Shown here piece after piece: positions 48,201 to 60,639 of a stretch of DNA of 64,000 nucleotides. Origin of the DNA: Adiantum capillus-veneris (taxonomy: Eukaryota; Streptophyta; Polypodiopsida; Polypodiales; Pteridaceae); contig CM043958.1 in NCBI GenBank assembly GCA_014529385.2, positions 87,460,525-87,524,524 on the forward strand. The letters are read 5' to 3'. Both the position numbers and the translations under genes were made by a program. How positions within the stretch are numbered: the stretch's first letter is position 1; the number at the start of each line of letters is the position of its first letter. The notes beneath the pieces are model-generated. The model saw only the letters and a program-made list of their open reading frames with translations. It was not told the DNA's origin and did no database searches.

Positions 48201-49359
48201 TGGTATTTCAGAGGCTATGATGCATTATTCTAATGTGAAAGCCACTGTGATTGCAGCTCTCTATGATGGTGCCCATAAACAAACTACCCAAAGAATCTCA
48301 CGGCTGTGTATGATTTTGTTGATCAGATAAACTCATTTACTGAAGAGAGGGTGATATGTCGCTCATACTCACTCTTTGAGAAATTGCCTCTGTGAGGCTG
48401 CAAACTCTTAGATAAACAATGTCATGTAAGCTTGAGATTCGATCTTAAAGCAAACATGTGTGTGAAGATATCTCTAGGCACTGTAATTTTGTTGAGATGA
48501 GAAAAGGTAGAGGTTAAACTGAAGCTGACATATCAAAGAGCCACCCTTTTGTCCTTGCGTCTTCAAATGAACCTAGTCGTCAAACACCATCTTTTTTGGG
48601 GGAAAACAAAAAGTGCATACAATCTGTTCATGTTGACTCGATAAGCTGTCTTACAAACAACTGCCCATATCAAAGAGCATCTATTTATGTCACCACACCT
48701 TGCATGTAGATGTCACTAAACCTTTTAGCTTATCATTGAAGGGATTCCTAGTCAAAACCCTACAGAAGTCTTTTATATACTTGGAGGCTTGCAAGAACGA
48801 TCCGAAAATACCAAAATTTACATTAGCTTCCTGGCATGCAAGACACCCAATTATGTCTAAACTTAAATTTAAAGAAGCTGCATTTGCTATCTCCCAGTTC
48901 TTATTCATTCCATGTCAATCTTCAAAAGTCGGTGGGAAAGTCTCCTAAAGTCTTTTTTAGTATAGAGAGAAGGTAGAACTACAAAATACTCTTATTCCTC
49001 TTTTGACACAAGGCTTTAAATTTTTTGTTAAATCAAACCCAACAAGACGTATTCGCAAAATGCACCTGGTCTGCACATGTCAATTGCAGAGTTCTTTAGA
49101 TGCACGGACAACTATAAAAACAGTTTATGTTATCCTACCTGTCTGTACATGTCAATCCCATATTCTTCTTAATACTTTGAAAGCTAGAGAGAAGTTGAGA
49201 TTTTCCTACATGGGTACCGCATAAGAAACTCGATTTGACATGCGGTGCCGATGGCCTTGAGATATGCCTTTGACAGTTTTTGGGTGACCTTATCAAGCGT
49301 TGTGTAGTATTGCAGAGACAGAAATTCGAAAGGACATCATTTTGTAACTCCGCAAACAC
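45107..49359 (-). CDS. PIR: PIR121/SRA1/CYFIP (WAVE/SCAR complex subunit), C-terminal third, eight exons
   Basis: A subunit of the WAVE/SCAR regulatory complex that links Rac/ROP GTPase to ARP2/3-driven actin nucleation in the cytoplasm. Minus-strand exons inferred from splice signals and reading frame: 49359-49210, 47618-47478, 47330-47243, 47155-47028, 46932-46722, 46630-46458, 45697-45470 and 45391-45107. Phases agree across all junctions. Family segments in order are LCNTTQRLIRS, FFGLPHFFAIAKLLGSS with AWLIRSVLDLLSQK, ELPKAIHIPSYDGGVAG, FMQDAPFLGFAPG, SKEFHRIYSGIQF, GDAVAWGGCAIIYLLGQHL, RRLNSHVFSMLKA and PSAFETLPLKG. It covers about 467 residues of a protein normally near 1,280. The N-terminal part would lie upstream, beyond 49360, but none is visible to 64000. 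No internal stops; the last exon ends in a microsatellite-coded tail. Its 79-base intron at 45392-45469 has no in-frame stop. Confidence 0.88.
45139..45203 (+). repeat. (GT)n(GA)n microsatellite at the PIR121 C-terminal end
   Basis: About 9 GT units and 24 GA units. On the coding (minus) strand it follows directly after the conserved LPLKG and encodes eight Leu-Ser repeats then His-Thr repeats, ending ...DGYEL and a stop at 45107. Confidence 0.93.
47619..49209 (-). other. PIR121 intron (about 1.6 kb)
   Basis: Lies between the exons ending ...CGTH (donor CAT|GTAGGA) and starting DLNIAY (acceptor GGCAG|GAT). No element recognised inside it. Confidence 0.75.
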
Positions 49360-49444
49360 CTACAAGCACACATACACACATGGGTATAAAGCAGAAACCA
49401 AGGAGAATGTCGATAACAAACATTCCAAAATAAATTGATAACTA

Positions 49445-49452
<8 letters not shown>

Positions 49453-49510
<58 letters not shown>
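49453..49510 (+). repeat. (CT)29 at the 5' border of LINE copy A
   Basis: Uninterrupted CT units that stop exactly where LINE homology starts (ACATTTGCATATGGCCAGG). Confidence 0.95.
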
Positions 49511-49512
<2 letters not shown>

Positions 49513-51026
49513 ATTTGCATATGGCCAGGATACAGTAGAGTACACAGATGCATACACATACCTTGGGGTGGTATTTGCAGGACCGAAGTTTACTCTTAAG
49601 AAAGCAGCGGATGCTAGATTATCCAGAGCCTCTGCAGCCCTGGGAGGGTTGGAGAGGATGTGTTCACAAGTACAGTTTCAGGAACCACGAACAAAACTTT
49701 GGCTCTTTGATACTGTGGTGGCTTCGGCTATGCTTTATGGGGTCCAGATTTGGGGACCATCTGTGGATCAGGATAATTGGGAAGTCAATGGAGAGACCTT
49801 TGGTATCTATGATTTCCCGAATGATTAGAGCCAAGGCCTCCGTACCACACGCGATTACCCAAGCGGAACTAGCGGCCCCTCCTATAGAAATTGAAGCTCT
49901 TACCAGATCAATGTCCTTTATACATGGTTTGTGGGATACAAATAATGGCCGATATACTAGACTAGCCCTCGAATCCTCTCGACAATTGGCAATGAAAGGG
50001 GATACATCATGCTGGTATGCGCAACTGTCCTCGTGGTTTCAGAGACATGGGTTCAGTATGGAAAGATTGCCCCCCTTCCAATAGTCTCTTGAGGCTCCAT
50101 CACTGGCAATTACACGAAAGGAGATTAATAAAATCATCCCACAAGATCTTATACAGTTGGATACTAAGAGGACATGGGTAGACCCTACACAAGAATTGGG
50201 CACGAAGATGGCCGACTACAAAGAAAACTTCCTACAACTATCTGAAGATGGATTTATGATTCGCCCGAGTTACATGGATACCCACCTGTCTCATGGGGTG
50301 AGATGTGCTATTGGTCACATTCGTACATCCTCACACCAGTTGGAAATTGAATTTGGCAGATTTAGGGGAATCCCACCTGAGAGCAGAATTTGCAAGTTAT
50401 GTGGAATGGAGCCGGAGACAGAATTACACTATATATGCCACTGCACAGTATACTACGAGATACGTGGGCGTTTTCACTGCCTCTTTAAAGAGGGCTTTGA
50501 ACCTCTAGATAGAATCATGCAATACCAAGATCAAAGATGCTTAGGCTTGTACCTACTGGAACTACATCGGCACAGGGATAATCTAATGAGAAGACAAAGA
50601 GCACTACAGCCTCAGAGGCAGATCACAGACTTCTTCGGATCGAGAGAAGCAAGAGTGGAAGGGGAAGCAAGAGGCCAGCAGCCAACACAAAGGAGTACCC
50701 ACATTCATACCAAAGGCACCCTAATTGACAGAGCAATTGAGCTTAGGATATCGAGACGACCACGACCAAGATGCAGAAGCACACTTCACCGGAGGAGACT
50801 ACAACAAAGGATTAGAAGCATTCTAGCTAGACACCCAGAATGATCCTAAGAAGTTTATTTAATACTTTGTATTTAGTTTCACATTTAAATTTCACACTTT
50901 TCACACTTAGTACTTCAGTATTAAGGTACCTAGACATTGTAACAGATTCACCACTTTTGTATCAGTTTGGTCTCATAGGTCATTCTGGCCTTTTGAAGAC
51001 GTTAATATAACATTTCATTTCATTTC

Positions 51027-51030
<4 letters not shown>
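49511..51030 (+). mobile_element. LINE copy A, 5'-truncated, with 3' tail
   Basis: Covers the end of the RT domain, the C-terminal domain and the 3' UTR. Homology starts at the sequence matching copy B near 55693. It ends GACGTTAATATAACATTTC followed by CATTT repeats, the same 3' end as copy D. (CT)n lies on both sides, so any target duplication would be hidden in microsatellite sequence. Confidence 0.93.
49533..50843 (+). pseudogene. LINE ORF2, C-terminal part (copy A)
   Basis: Begins VEYTDAYTYLGVVFAGPKF (RT thumb side), then LWLFDTVVASAMLYGVQIWG. A frameshift near 49800 leads to MISRMIRAKASVPHAI, and a TAG at 50082 stands where copies C and D have a tyrosine codon. After that the frame is open to 50843. 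It contains the zinc-finger-like C-x2-C-x8-H-x4-C (CKLCGMEPETELHYICHC) near 50395. A QRQITDFF motif lies at 50613-50636 and fits the PCNA-binding PIP-box consensus (QxxIxxFF). The end is very basic (RRPRPRCRSTLHRRRLQQR). Confidence 0.9.

Positions 51031-51104
<74 letters not shown>
51031..51104 (+). repeat. (CT)37 between LINE copies A and B
   Basis: Directly joins the CATTT tail of copy A to the GC-rich 5' end of copy B. Confidence 0.95.
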
Positions 51105-51107
<3 letters not shown>

Positions 51108-51752
51108 GCCCTGCACCCTCGCCTGCTGCCCCTGCCCCTCGCGCTCCCCTGCTGCTGCGCGCTACCTGCCCTTCTCTCCATCGCACTGCCCCCCTGCGCC
51201 TGCCCTGCGCTCCCGCTCCCCCCCCCCTCCAGTCTATCGCGCTGTCCAACCCCCCCCCCCCTCCCCCTTTTTTGTCTATCCTGGGTTAACCCCCCCTCCT
51301 GCCTATCGCGCACCCCCCTTTTTGTCTATTGCTGATTATTTTAGCCTTTGAGCTTTTTATTTATTGTATGTTTAATTTTAGTCTATCGCCCACCCCCCCC
51401 CATCCCCCTTTTTAAATTTTCACTTTCGCGCCCCCCCCCCCACCTCACTCTATCGCCTATCGCTCCCCCCCCCCCCCCCGCTGCTTCTCTCTCTCTCTCT
51501 CTCGCGATGTCTCCCCACCCCCTGCTCTCCCGCTGCCGCTGCCCCTGCCCCTGCCCCTGCCCCTGCCTCCCGTCCGCGCGCTGACCGTGCACCACCGCCC
51601 TCTGCTCCCCAGCACCCGCCCCTCCCCCTGCTCGCGAGCCGTCCCTGCACCCCCGCCCCCTGCTCCCGTCCTCTACTCACCCGCGTTGCCCCCTGCACTC
51701 CCGCCCTTTGCTCGCACGCTAACCCCGCGTCCGCCCCCTGCGCATGTGTCTA

Positions 51753-51832
<80 letters not shown>

Positions 51833-51951
51833 TGCGTATGACTATCACGATGTCTCTCTCTCTCTCTCTCTATCTATCGCGCTGTTAATTTTCTTAACGC
51901 ACTAACCTTTTAACCCCCCATTTTTGTTAAGTCTATCGTTCAAGTCCCTCT

Positions 51952-51994
<43 letters not shown>

Positions 51995-51997
51995 CCT

Positions 51998-52036
<39 letters not shown>

Positions 52037-52232
52037 CCCCCCCTTTCTCGCCCACACTCTATCACGTTTTTTTCCATTGAGGGCACCTGGCCACACCGCC
52101 TCACGCTCCACCACTCGTTGCGATCGCCGTCAGTGTGGGTGCACACGTACATCCAGTGACTCCCAGCCGCCACGCCCGCTGCTAGGGTGGGTGCACACGT
52201 ACACCTAACTCCCTTGCGGACGACAATCAAGC
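51105..52232 (+). promoter_or_regulatory. Putative LINE 5' UTR/promoter region, C-rich with recurring TCTATCGC
   Basis: Pyrimidine-rich, with poly-C runs and several (CT)n runs (51757-51830, 51853-51873 and 51957-51991). C(T)ATCGC elements recur near 51231, 51303, 51382, 51449, 51457, 51748, 51876 and 51931, each next to C-runs or CT-runs. This may be a degenerate internally repeated promoter. Open frames over it are proline/serine/leucine artefacts. Confidence 0.5.
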
Positions 52233-53129
52233 ATGAGGAAGATGAACGATAAAGCCGACCCTCTAGAGGATGCCATTCAAAAATGCAAAGAGGAGATGAC
52301 GGAAATCATGACCAAGATGAACCGTAACCTCTGGGGCTCAATAAACATACTCGAAGGATGCGTGCTGACCCAAGAGAGCAAGATAAGCACACTGGAAGGC
52401 CGAGTGACGACCCAAGAGGAAGAGATCGCGTCACTCAAGAAAGAGCTCGCCGAAGCACGAGCAAGAAACACACTGGAAGAGGGCGAACTGCAACCCTCAG
52501 TAATCGAAGAAATCAACACGATCAAGGAGCAAGTACGGGCCATCAAAGAAGGAGAAGAGCAGCATAAAGAAATGACGATCTCTTGGGTGGATGTTCTTAC
52601 CAAAACTCAACAGAAGGCGGACGAAGCCGAGAAATGGATCAAGGTGGCCAAGAAAGGAAAAGGCAAGGAGATAACGCCCACGCCCACACCCAACAACATC
52701 ATTAATCAGACACTAGAGGAGGAGCAGAGGAGAAGGGTGCGCACTTAACATGTGAGAATCTGAGGTCTTAAAGGCAAAGGCAATGTGGACGAAGAAGTAT
52801 TAGAACTCACAGCCTTGATGGGGATTCATCAGCCGACGCACACAAGGGCATGGAGAGTGGGCAACATAAAGAAAAATGGAAGCAGTGGAGAAACCTCAAA
52901 AAAAAGAGCACTCATCCTCCGTTTTCCCTCCATGGAAGCAAAGAAGTCATTCTTGAAGAAAAGACCAACTCTTAAAGAGACTGGCATCTTTCTCGGGGAT
53001 GATCTCACCCTCTCGCAGATCGCTCATATGCAGGAAGTAATGCCAGAGATTAGAGCGGCAAGGGAAAAAGGCAAGATCGCTTTTTACCGAGACAGAAAAG
53101 TGGTAATACTAGAACGACGCTCCACATGA
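52233..53129 (+). pseudogene. LINE ORF1: coiled coil and RRM-like C-terminal domain (copy B)
   Basis: An RNA-binding, probably trimeric chaperone protein of L1-type elements. The start ATG at 52233 precedes RKMNDKADPLEDAIQKCKEE. Residues about 10-115 are a coiled coil with heptad-like repeats (SKISTLEGRVTTQEEEIASL). Two stops (TAA 52746 and TGA near 52761) interrupt RRVRT*HVRI*GLKGKG. The frame continues through EVLELTALMGI and RALILRFPSMEAKKSFLKK to LGDDLTLSQIAHMQEVMPEI and FYRDRKVVILERRST. That layout matches the C-terminal half of L1-like ORF1 proteins. The final TGA (53127-53129) is shared with copy E. Both internal stops fit C-to-T changes. Confidence 0.82.
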
Positions 53130-53132
53130 CGG
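53127..53132 (+). promoter_or_regulatory. TGA-CGG stop context between in-frame ORF1 and ORF2 (copy B)
   Basis: ORF1 ends ...TCC ACA TGA and the same frame continues CGG TGC GAG into ORF2. UGA-CGG is a known leaky stop context (type II readthrough) in plant RNA viruses. Copy E has the same ACA TGA CGG at 60776-60784. Confidence 0.55.
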
Positions 53133-56100
53133 TGCGAGACTTATGGGACCACACTCAAAGTAGCTGCCTGGAACTGCAATGGATCTCTGCGTCTTGATGT
53201 GGGTGCCTTTGAGGATAGCTTTACTGGAAGAGACATCATCTTTTACTCTGAGACAGACCAGGCCCCAGGGCAATCCATGCCTCACATCAGTGGATACAGG
53301 TGGGAGACAACCTACAGACAAGAGACACGCTCAGAGCACAGAGGGCGGGGGTCGGGAGGAGTGGCAGTGTTATTTAGAGAGGATCTGCAGCCACTGATAC
53401 ATATAGCCCGCAGGGACGAGCAGGCTAGGTACATGTGGGTGAGACTGAAAGCAGAGACAGGCAGATACCTCTATCTAGCTATTTGCTACTTTCCCCCGAG
53501 TACATCAGTTTATGCATCACCCAGAGGACAGTCCCCTTTCTTTATTTTAGATGATGACATATGGGAATTCTCTAGGGACGGTGACATTATCATCTTAGGG
53601 GACTTCAATGCTAGGACTGCCCATCACCAGGCAGTGTTTTATGATACTTCAGAGGAGATGCTAAGAGAGCTAGATGTGGTAGAGACGGGCCTTTCCAGAC
53701 TATCACACGATGTGGAATGTACTGATTATGGGCGACACCTGATAGACATGGGCACTGCACATGGATTGGCCATCTTGAACGGCCTACAGAGATTTCCTGC
53801 TTCGGGAGGTTTTACATGCTTCCCACACAGACATGGAGCCAGCACAATAGACTATGTCATGGCACAGCCGAATCTCATCTCTAGTATCCAGGATCTCACA
53901 GTTGACCCCAGACCGATCGGGGTGGCAGTGGATCATGCTCTAGTGTCGATGACCATCTCCTTCCAGTTCAGGGTAGCACACAGGCCACGAGTAGCAACCC
54001 CTACTCGCTACACATTCACATGGGAGACAGATTCTGTATACATGGACGGAATCTACAGACGCCTATGCACTAAGGACCCGGGGCGACCTCTGGAAGAGCT
54101 AACTACTATACTAACATAGACATTACAGCCGAATCTCATCTCTAGTATCCAGGATCTCACAGTTGAGCCCAGACCGATCGGGGTGGCAGTGGATCATGCT
54201 CTGGTGTCGATGACCATCTCCTTCCAGTTCAGGGTAGCACACAGGCCACGAGTAGCAGCCCCTACTCGCTACACATTCACACGGGAGACGGATTCTGTAT
54301 ACATGGACGGAATCTACAGACGCCTATGCATTGAGGACCCGGGGCGACCTCTGGAAGAGCTAACTACTATACTAACACAGACATTACATGAGGCAGCAGC
54401 AGAAGCATACCCACACACCCAGCCTGAGCATAGCCGCTGATCATGGAGCATGCCTCAGAACAGCTGGTACGATGAGGAGTGCCGCCAGACTAGAGCCAGA
54501 CTTCAGAGGGAGGTGCTGTTGGGGGACGTCGCTCACGGACAGTCACAGATTGACTTCCGACGCCTGGTGCGGCGGAAGAAGAGGGCTTTTTTGGCTCGAC
54601 TCGAGCGGGATCTATATCAACTATTCGTGAGTCACGACTCACGTGAGGCGTGGCAGCTCTTTCATGAGCAGTCCCCCCCCTGCTATTTCCTCCACAGAGA
54701 CCTGGGGGCAAGACGCATCATCTTTGTACACAGTACCTGGACAGCAGGCCCTTCCCAACCCCCCCAATCCATGCCCACACGCATGTGTCTTTTTCACTGC
54801 TGAGATGGTGAAGAAAGCTATTGACAGGATGAAGACTGGGAGAGAATATGATCATGATGGCCTAGTCGCTGAGCATTTCATGCATGCCAAAGACCTACTA
54901 GCAGAGCTTCTAGCAGTTATGTTTAACCGGGCCATGTGTGAGGGCCTACCAGACTTTTGGAGCCTATCTACGATCGTACCTATCTTCAAATCAGGAGACC
55001 CCATGGAGCCTGGGAATTATCGCACTATTATGATTGGGCACACACTGGCACGGTTGTATGCATCCATTCTAGAGCAACAGCTGAGTAGATGGGCAGAGAG
55101 GGAAGGGATACGTGCAACTGGGCAGGCAAGATTCAGGAGAGGCTTCTCTACTCTTGACCATATCCTAACACTCAGGGCCATCATCGAAGAAGGCAGATCT
55201 CATGGGAGACGGATCTATTGTAGCTTTGTGGACTTCCGCAAAGCTTTCGACACGGTACCCAGAGCTAGACTGATGCGCAGACTACAGGAAATGGGAGTAC
55301 CCACAGAACTCATTTGGGGGATCATGGCATTGTACAGATCAGTAGTAGGACATGTACGCACCCCGGAGGGACTTTCTACACCGGTTCACTCCACTATTGG
55401 GGTGAAGCAGGGCTGCCCGCTCTCTCCTACTCTTTTCGGTATGTATGTGGATGAGGTTTCTGACTACATTGACAACGATGGGGATAAAGGTGCTCAGTTG
55501 GCAAGGACATGGATTCCACTTTTGTTATATGCTGATGACATAGTGTTGATCTCCGAATCTCCAGAAGGAATGCAACGTCAATTGGATGCTTTGCATACGC
55601 TTGCCCACGCAAGTGGTTTGTCTGTCAACCTGGGTAAAACCAAGGTTATGGTGTTTAATACCACCCCACAGTGGATCAGGAGGTCAGCAACTACATTCAC
55701 ATACGGCCAGGAGACTATGGAGTACACAGACGCTTACACTTACCTTGGAGTGGTTTTTAGCGGACCTGCATTCTCACTCAGAAGAGCAGCAGAGACTAGA
55801 CTTACGAGAGCCCACGCAGCATTGGGTAGATTGGAGAGGATGTGTTCGCAAGTTCAGTTTCAGGAGCCCCGGACGAAGCTCTGGCTCTTTGACACCCTGG
55901 TGGCTTCAGCATTGCTCCATGGGACTGAGATATGGGGACCTTCACTGGATCACCACGGGAGGCCGGGTCACTCAGACGGATGGGGGAACATGGAGAAACC
56001 TCTCGTCTCTATAATCTCGCGGCTCATTAGAGCCAAGGCATCAGTACCACGGGCCATTATCCGAGCAGAGCTAGCGGCCCCCCCACTAGTGGTAGAGGCG

Positions 56101-56249
56101 CTCACCAGATCAATCTCCTTCATAAACCGCACATGGGAACTTCCCAGAGACAGATATGCCCGCATAGCACTTGAGTCCTCTCGACAGTTAGCCATACAAG
56201 GAGATACAACATGCTGGTATGGGGAGATGACATCATGGTTTCAGGCGCA
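53130..56249 (+). pseudogene. LINE ORF2: endonuclease and reverse transcriptase (copy B)
   Basis: Encodes an apurinic-type endonuclease followed by RT for target-primed reverse transcription. The endonuclease starts with WNCNG near 53169, then DIIFYSETDQ, GSGGVAVLF, DIIILGDFNART and STIDYV, with VDHALVSM near the end. A 261-bp in-frame tandem duplication (53865-54386) repeats the last part of this domain and carries a TAG. A TGA lies at 54438. A frameshift in a C-run near 54673 follows. RT covers about 54800-56200, with STIVPIFKSGDP, NYRTIMIGHTLARLYA, RGFSTLDHI, FVDFRKAFDTVPR, GVKQGCPLSPTLFGMYVDE, the catalytic YADD near 55527 and GLSVNLGKTKVM. The C-terminal zinc finger is lost by the 3' deletion. 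Confidence 0.92.
53865..54386 (+). repeat. 261-bp in-frame tandem duplication in LINE B endonuclease
   Basis: CAGCCGAATCTCATCTCTAG at 53865 recurs at 54126; the two units differ at only a few positions. Unit length is 87 codons, so the frame is kept, but the first unit ends ACATAGACATTA (stop) where the second has ACACAGACATTA. Confidence 0.95.
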
Positions 56250-56282
56250 TTTCATTTCATTTCTCTCTCTCTCTGTCTCTTT
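56249..56282 (+). repeat. LINE 3' tail (CATTT)3 plus CT tract between copies B and C
   Basis: CATTTCATTTCATTTCTCTC and further CT units (one GT interruption), then TTAGTGGCTAAGC, where copy C homology begins. Confidence 0.92.
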
Positions 56283-57939
56283 AGTGGCTAAGCATTTCAT
56301 GCATGCCAGAGATTTACTAGCAGAGCTTCTAGCAGTTATGTTTAACCATGCCATGTGTGAGGGCTTGCCTGATACCTGGAGCCTATCTACTATTGTACCT
56401 ATCTTCAAGTCGGGAGACCCTATGGAGCCTGGGAACTATCGTACCATCATGATTGGACACACACTGGCACGGTTGTACGCATCTATTCTTGAGCAGCAGC
56501 TGAGTAGATGGGCAGAGAGGGAGAGGATGCGCGCAGCCGGGCAAGTAGGTTTCAGGAGGGGTTTTTCTACTCTTGACCATATCTTGACACTCAAAGCCAT
56601 CATTGAGGAGGGTAGATCGCGTGGGAGATGGATCTATTGCAGCTTTGTGGATTTCCGTAAAGCATTTGACACAGTGCCCAGAGCGAGATTGATGCGCAGA
56701 TGGGAGTACCCACAGAGCTCATTTGGGGGGTCATGGCATTATACAGGTCAATAGTGGGGCATGTACGCACCCCAGAGGGTCTATCCACACTGGTTTACTC
56801 CACTGTTGGGGTGAAGTAGGGCTGCCCGCTCTCTTCTACTCTATTTGGTATGTATGTAGATGAGGTTTCCGACTACATTGAGAGAGATGGTGATAGAGGT
56901 GCACAGCTGGCGGGGACATGGATTCCACTATTGTTATATGCTGATGATATTGTTTTGATCTCTGACTCTCCGGAGGGGATACAACGTCACCTGGATGCTT
57001 TGCATAGGTTTGCCCAAGAAAGTGGTTTGTCCGTCAACCTTGGTAAAACCAAGGTCATGGTATTTAATACCACCCCACAGTGGATCAGGAGGTCAGTGCC
57101 TGCTTTCACATACGGACAGGAGAAGGTGGAGTATACAGATGCTTACACTTACCTTGGAGTGGTTTTTAGTGGGCCAGCATTTTCATTGAGGAGGGCAGCA
57201 GAGACTCGATTGACCAGAGCCCGTGCAGCATTGGGTAAATTGGAAAGGATGTGTTCACAGGTCCAATTTCAGGAGCCTCGGATGAAGCTCTGGCTCTTTG
57301 ACACTTTGGTGGCTTCTGTATTGCTCTATGGAGCTGAGATTTGGGGACCTTCACTGGACCATCATGGGAGGACAGGCCGCAGTGATGGATGGGGGGACAT
57401 GGAGAAGCCTCTAGTCTCTATGATCTCGCGGCTCATTAGGGGCAAGACTTCAGTACCACGTGCTATTATACGAGCAGAGCTAGCTGCCTCCCCACCGGTG
57501 GTTGAGGCGCTCACAAGATTGGTCTCCTTCATACACCGCATGCGGGAACTCCCCAGAGACAGATATGCACGCCTTGCACTTAAGTCCTCTCGACAGTTAG
57601 CCATGCAGGGAGATGCAACATGCTGGTATGGGGAGATGACGTCATGGTTTCAGGCGCATGGGTTCAACATAGACAGATTGCCTCCTTTCCAGTACTCACT
57701 GGATGCGCCCTCTCTGACTCTTACACAGTCTGAGATCACCAGGCTCGTTCGCCAGGACTTGACCCAGCTAGACACCAAGAGGACATAGATACAGCCAGTA
57801 CACGAGCTACGTACAAAGATGGCTTTCTACAGAGAGCATCTCCTCCAGCTTACGGAGGATGGTTTTGTCACGATGCCCAGATACATGGACACTCACCTGT
57901 CCCATGGGGTACGATGTGTTATTGGCCAGATATGCACAT

Positions 57940-57944
<5 letters not shown>
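56283..57944 (+). mobile_element. LINE copy C, truncated at both ends
   Basis: Starts in RT at the position equivalent to copy B about 54865 (AAGCATTTCATGCATGCC). It stops at CACATCTTCAC, where copy D continues ACCAGCTGTGG. Both borders abut CT tracts. Its coding sequence is closer to copy D than to copy B (SDSPEG, FAQESG). Confidence 0.9.
56283..57944 (+). pseudogene. LINE ORF2 RT region (copy C)
   Basis: RT from HARDLLAELLAVMFN through FVDFRKAFDTVPRARLMRR, then a 10-base deletion shifts the frame near 56700. A TAG stands in the GVKQGC motif (56817-56819), and YADD is present near 56937. The frame runs from 56850 to a TAG at 57786. Reading then continues to RYMDTHLSHGVRC before the CT tract. 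Confidence 0.88.

Positions 57945-57992
<48 letters not shown>
57945..57992 (+). repeat. (CT)n between LINE copies C and D
   Basis: About 22 CT units, then CACA, directly between the broken ends of copies C and D. Confidence 0.95.
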
Positions 57993-60500
<2,508 letters not shown>

Positions 60501-60535
60501 GCTAACCCGCTGCTGCACCTGCACGCTGCCCTCAG

Positions 60536-60568
<33 letters not shown>

Positions 60569-60639
60569 CCCTCTCACCCTCCCTCCCTCCCGTACAGTAG
60601 CAGCAGACAGTCCGCCAAAAATCAGAAATCGCAGGCCTT

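Larger units (their letters stand above)
51105..56262 (+). mobile_element. LINE copy B, most complete copy, 3' region deleted
   Basis: Order: C-rich 5' UTR (51105-52232), ORF1, TGA, ORF2 with endonuclease and RT to about 56249. There it jumps from GGTTTCAGGCG directly into CATTTCATTTCATTT and CT units. In copies C and D the same coding sequence continues GGTTTCAGGCGCATGGGTTC, so the rest of ORF2 and the 3' UTR are missing while the tail is present. Confidence 0.9.

Noticed and set aside
48690-48908. Minus-strand 72-residue frame as an extra PIR121 exon
   Set aside because: Its flanking exons already join in phase and match the family sequence without it; it resembles no PIR segment.
51020-52230. 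Many open frames of Ser/Leu, Arg/Glu or Pro repeats over CT and C tracts
   Set aside because: Dinucleotide and homopolymer repeats are open in several frames by composition; no domain.
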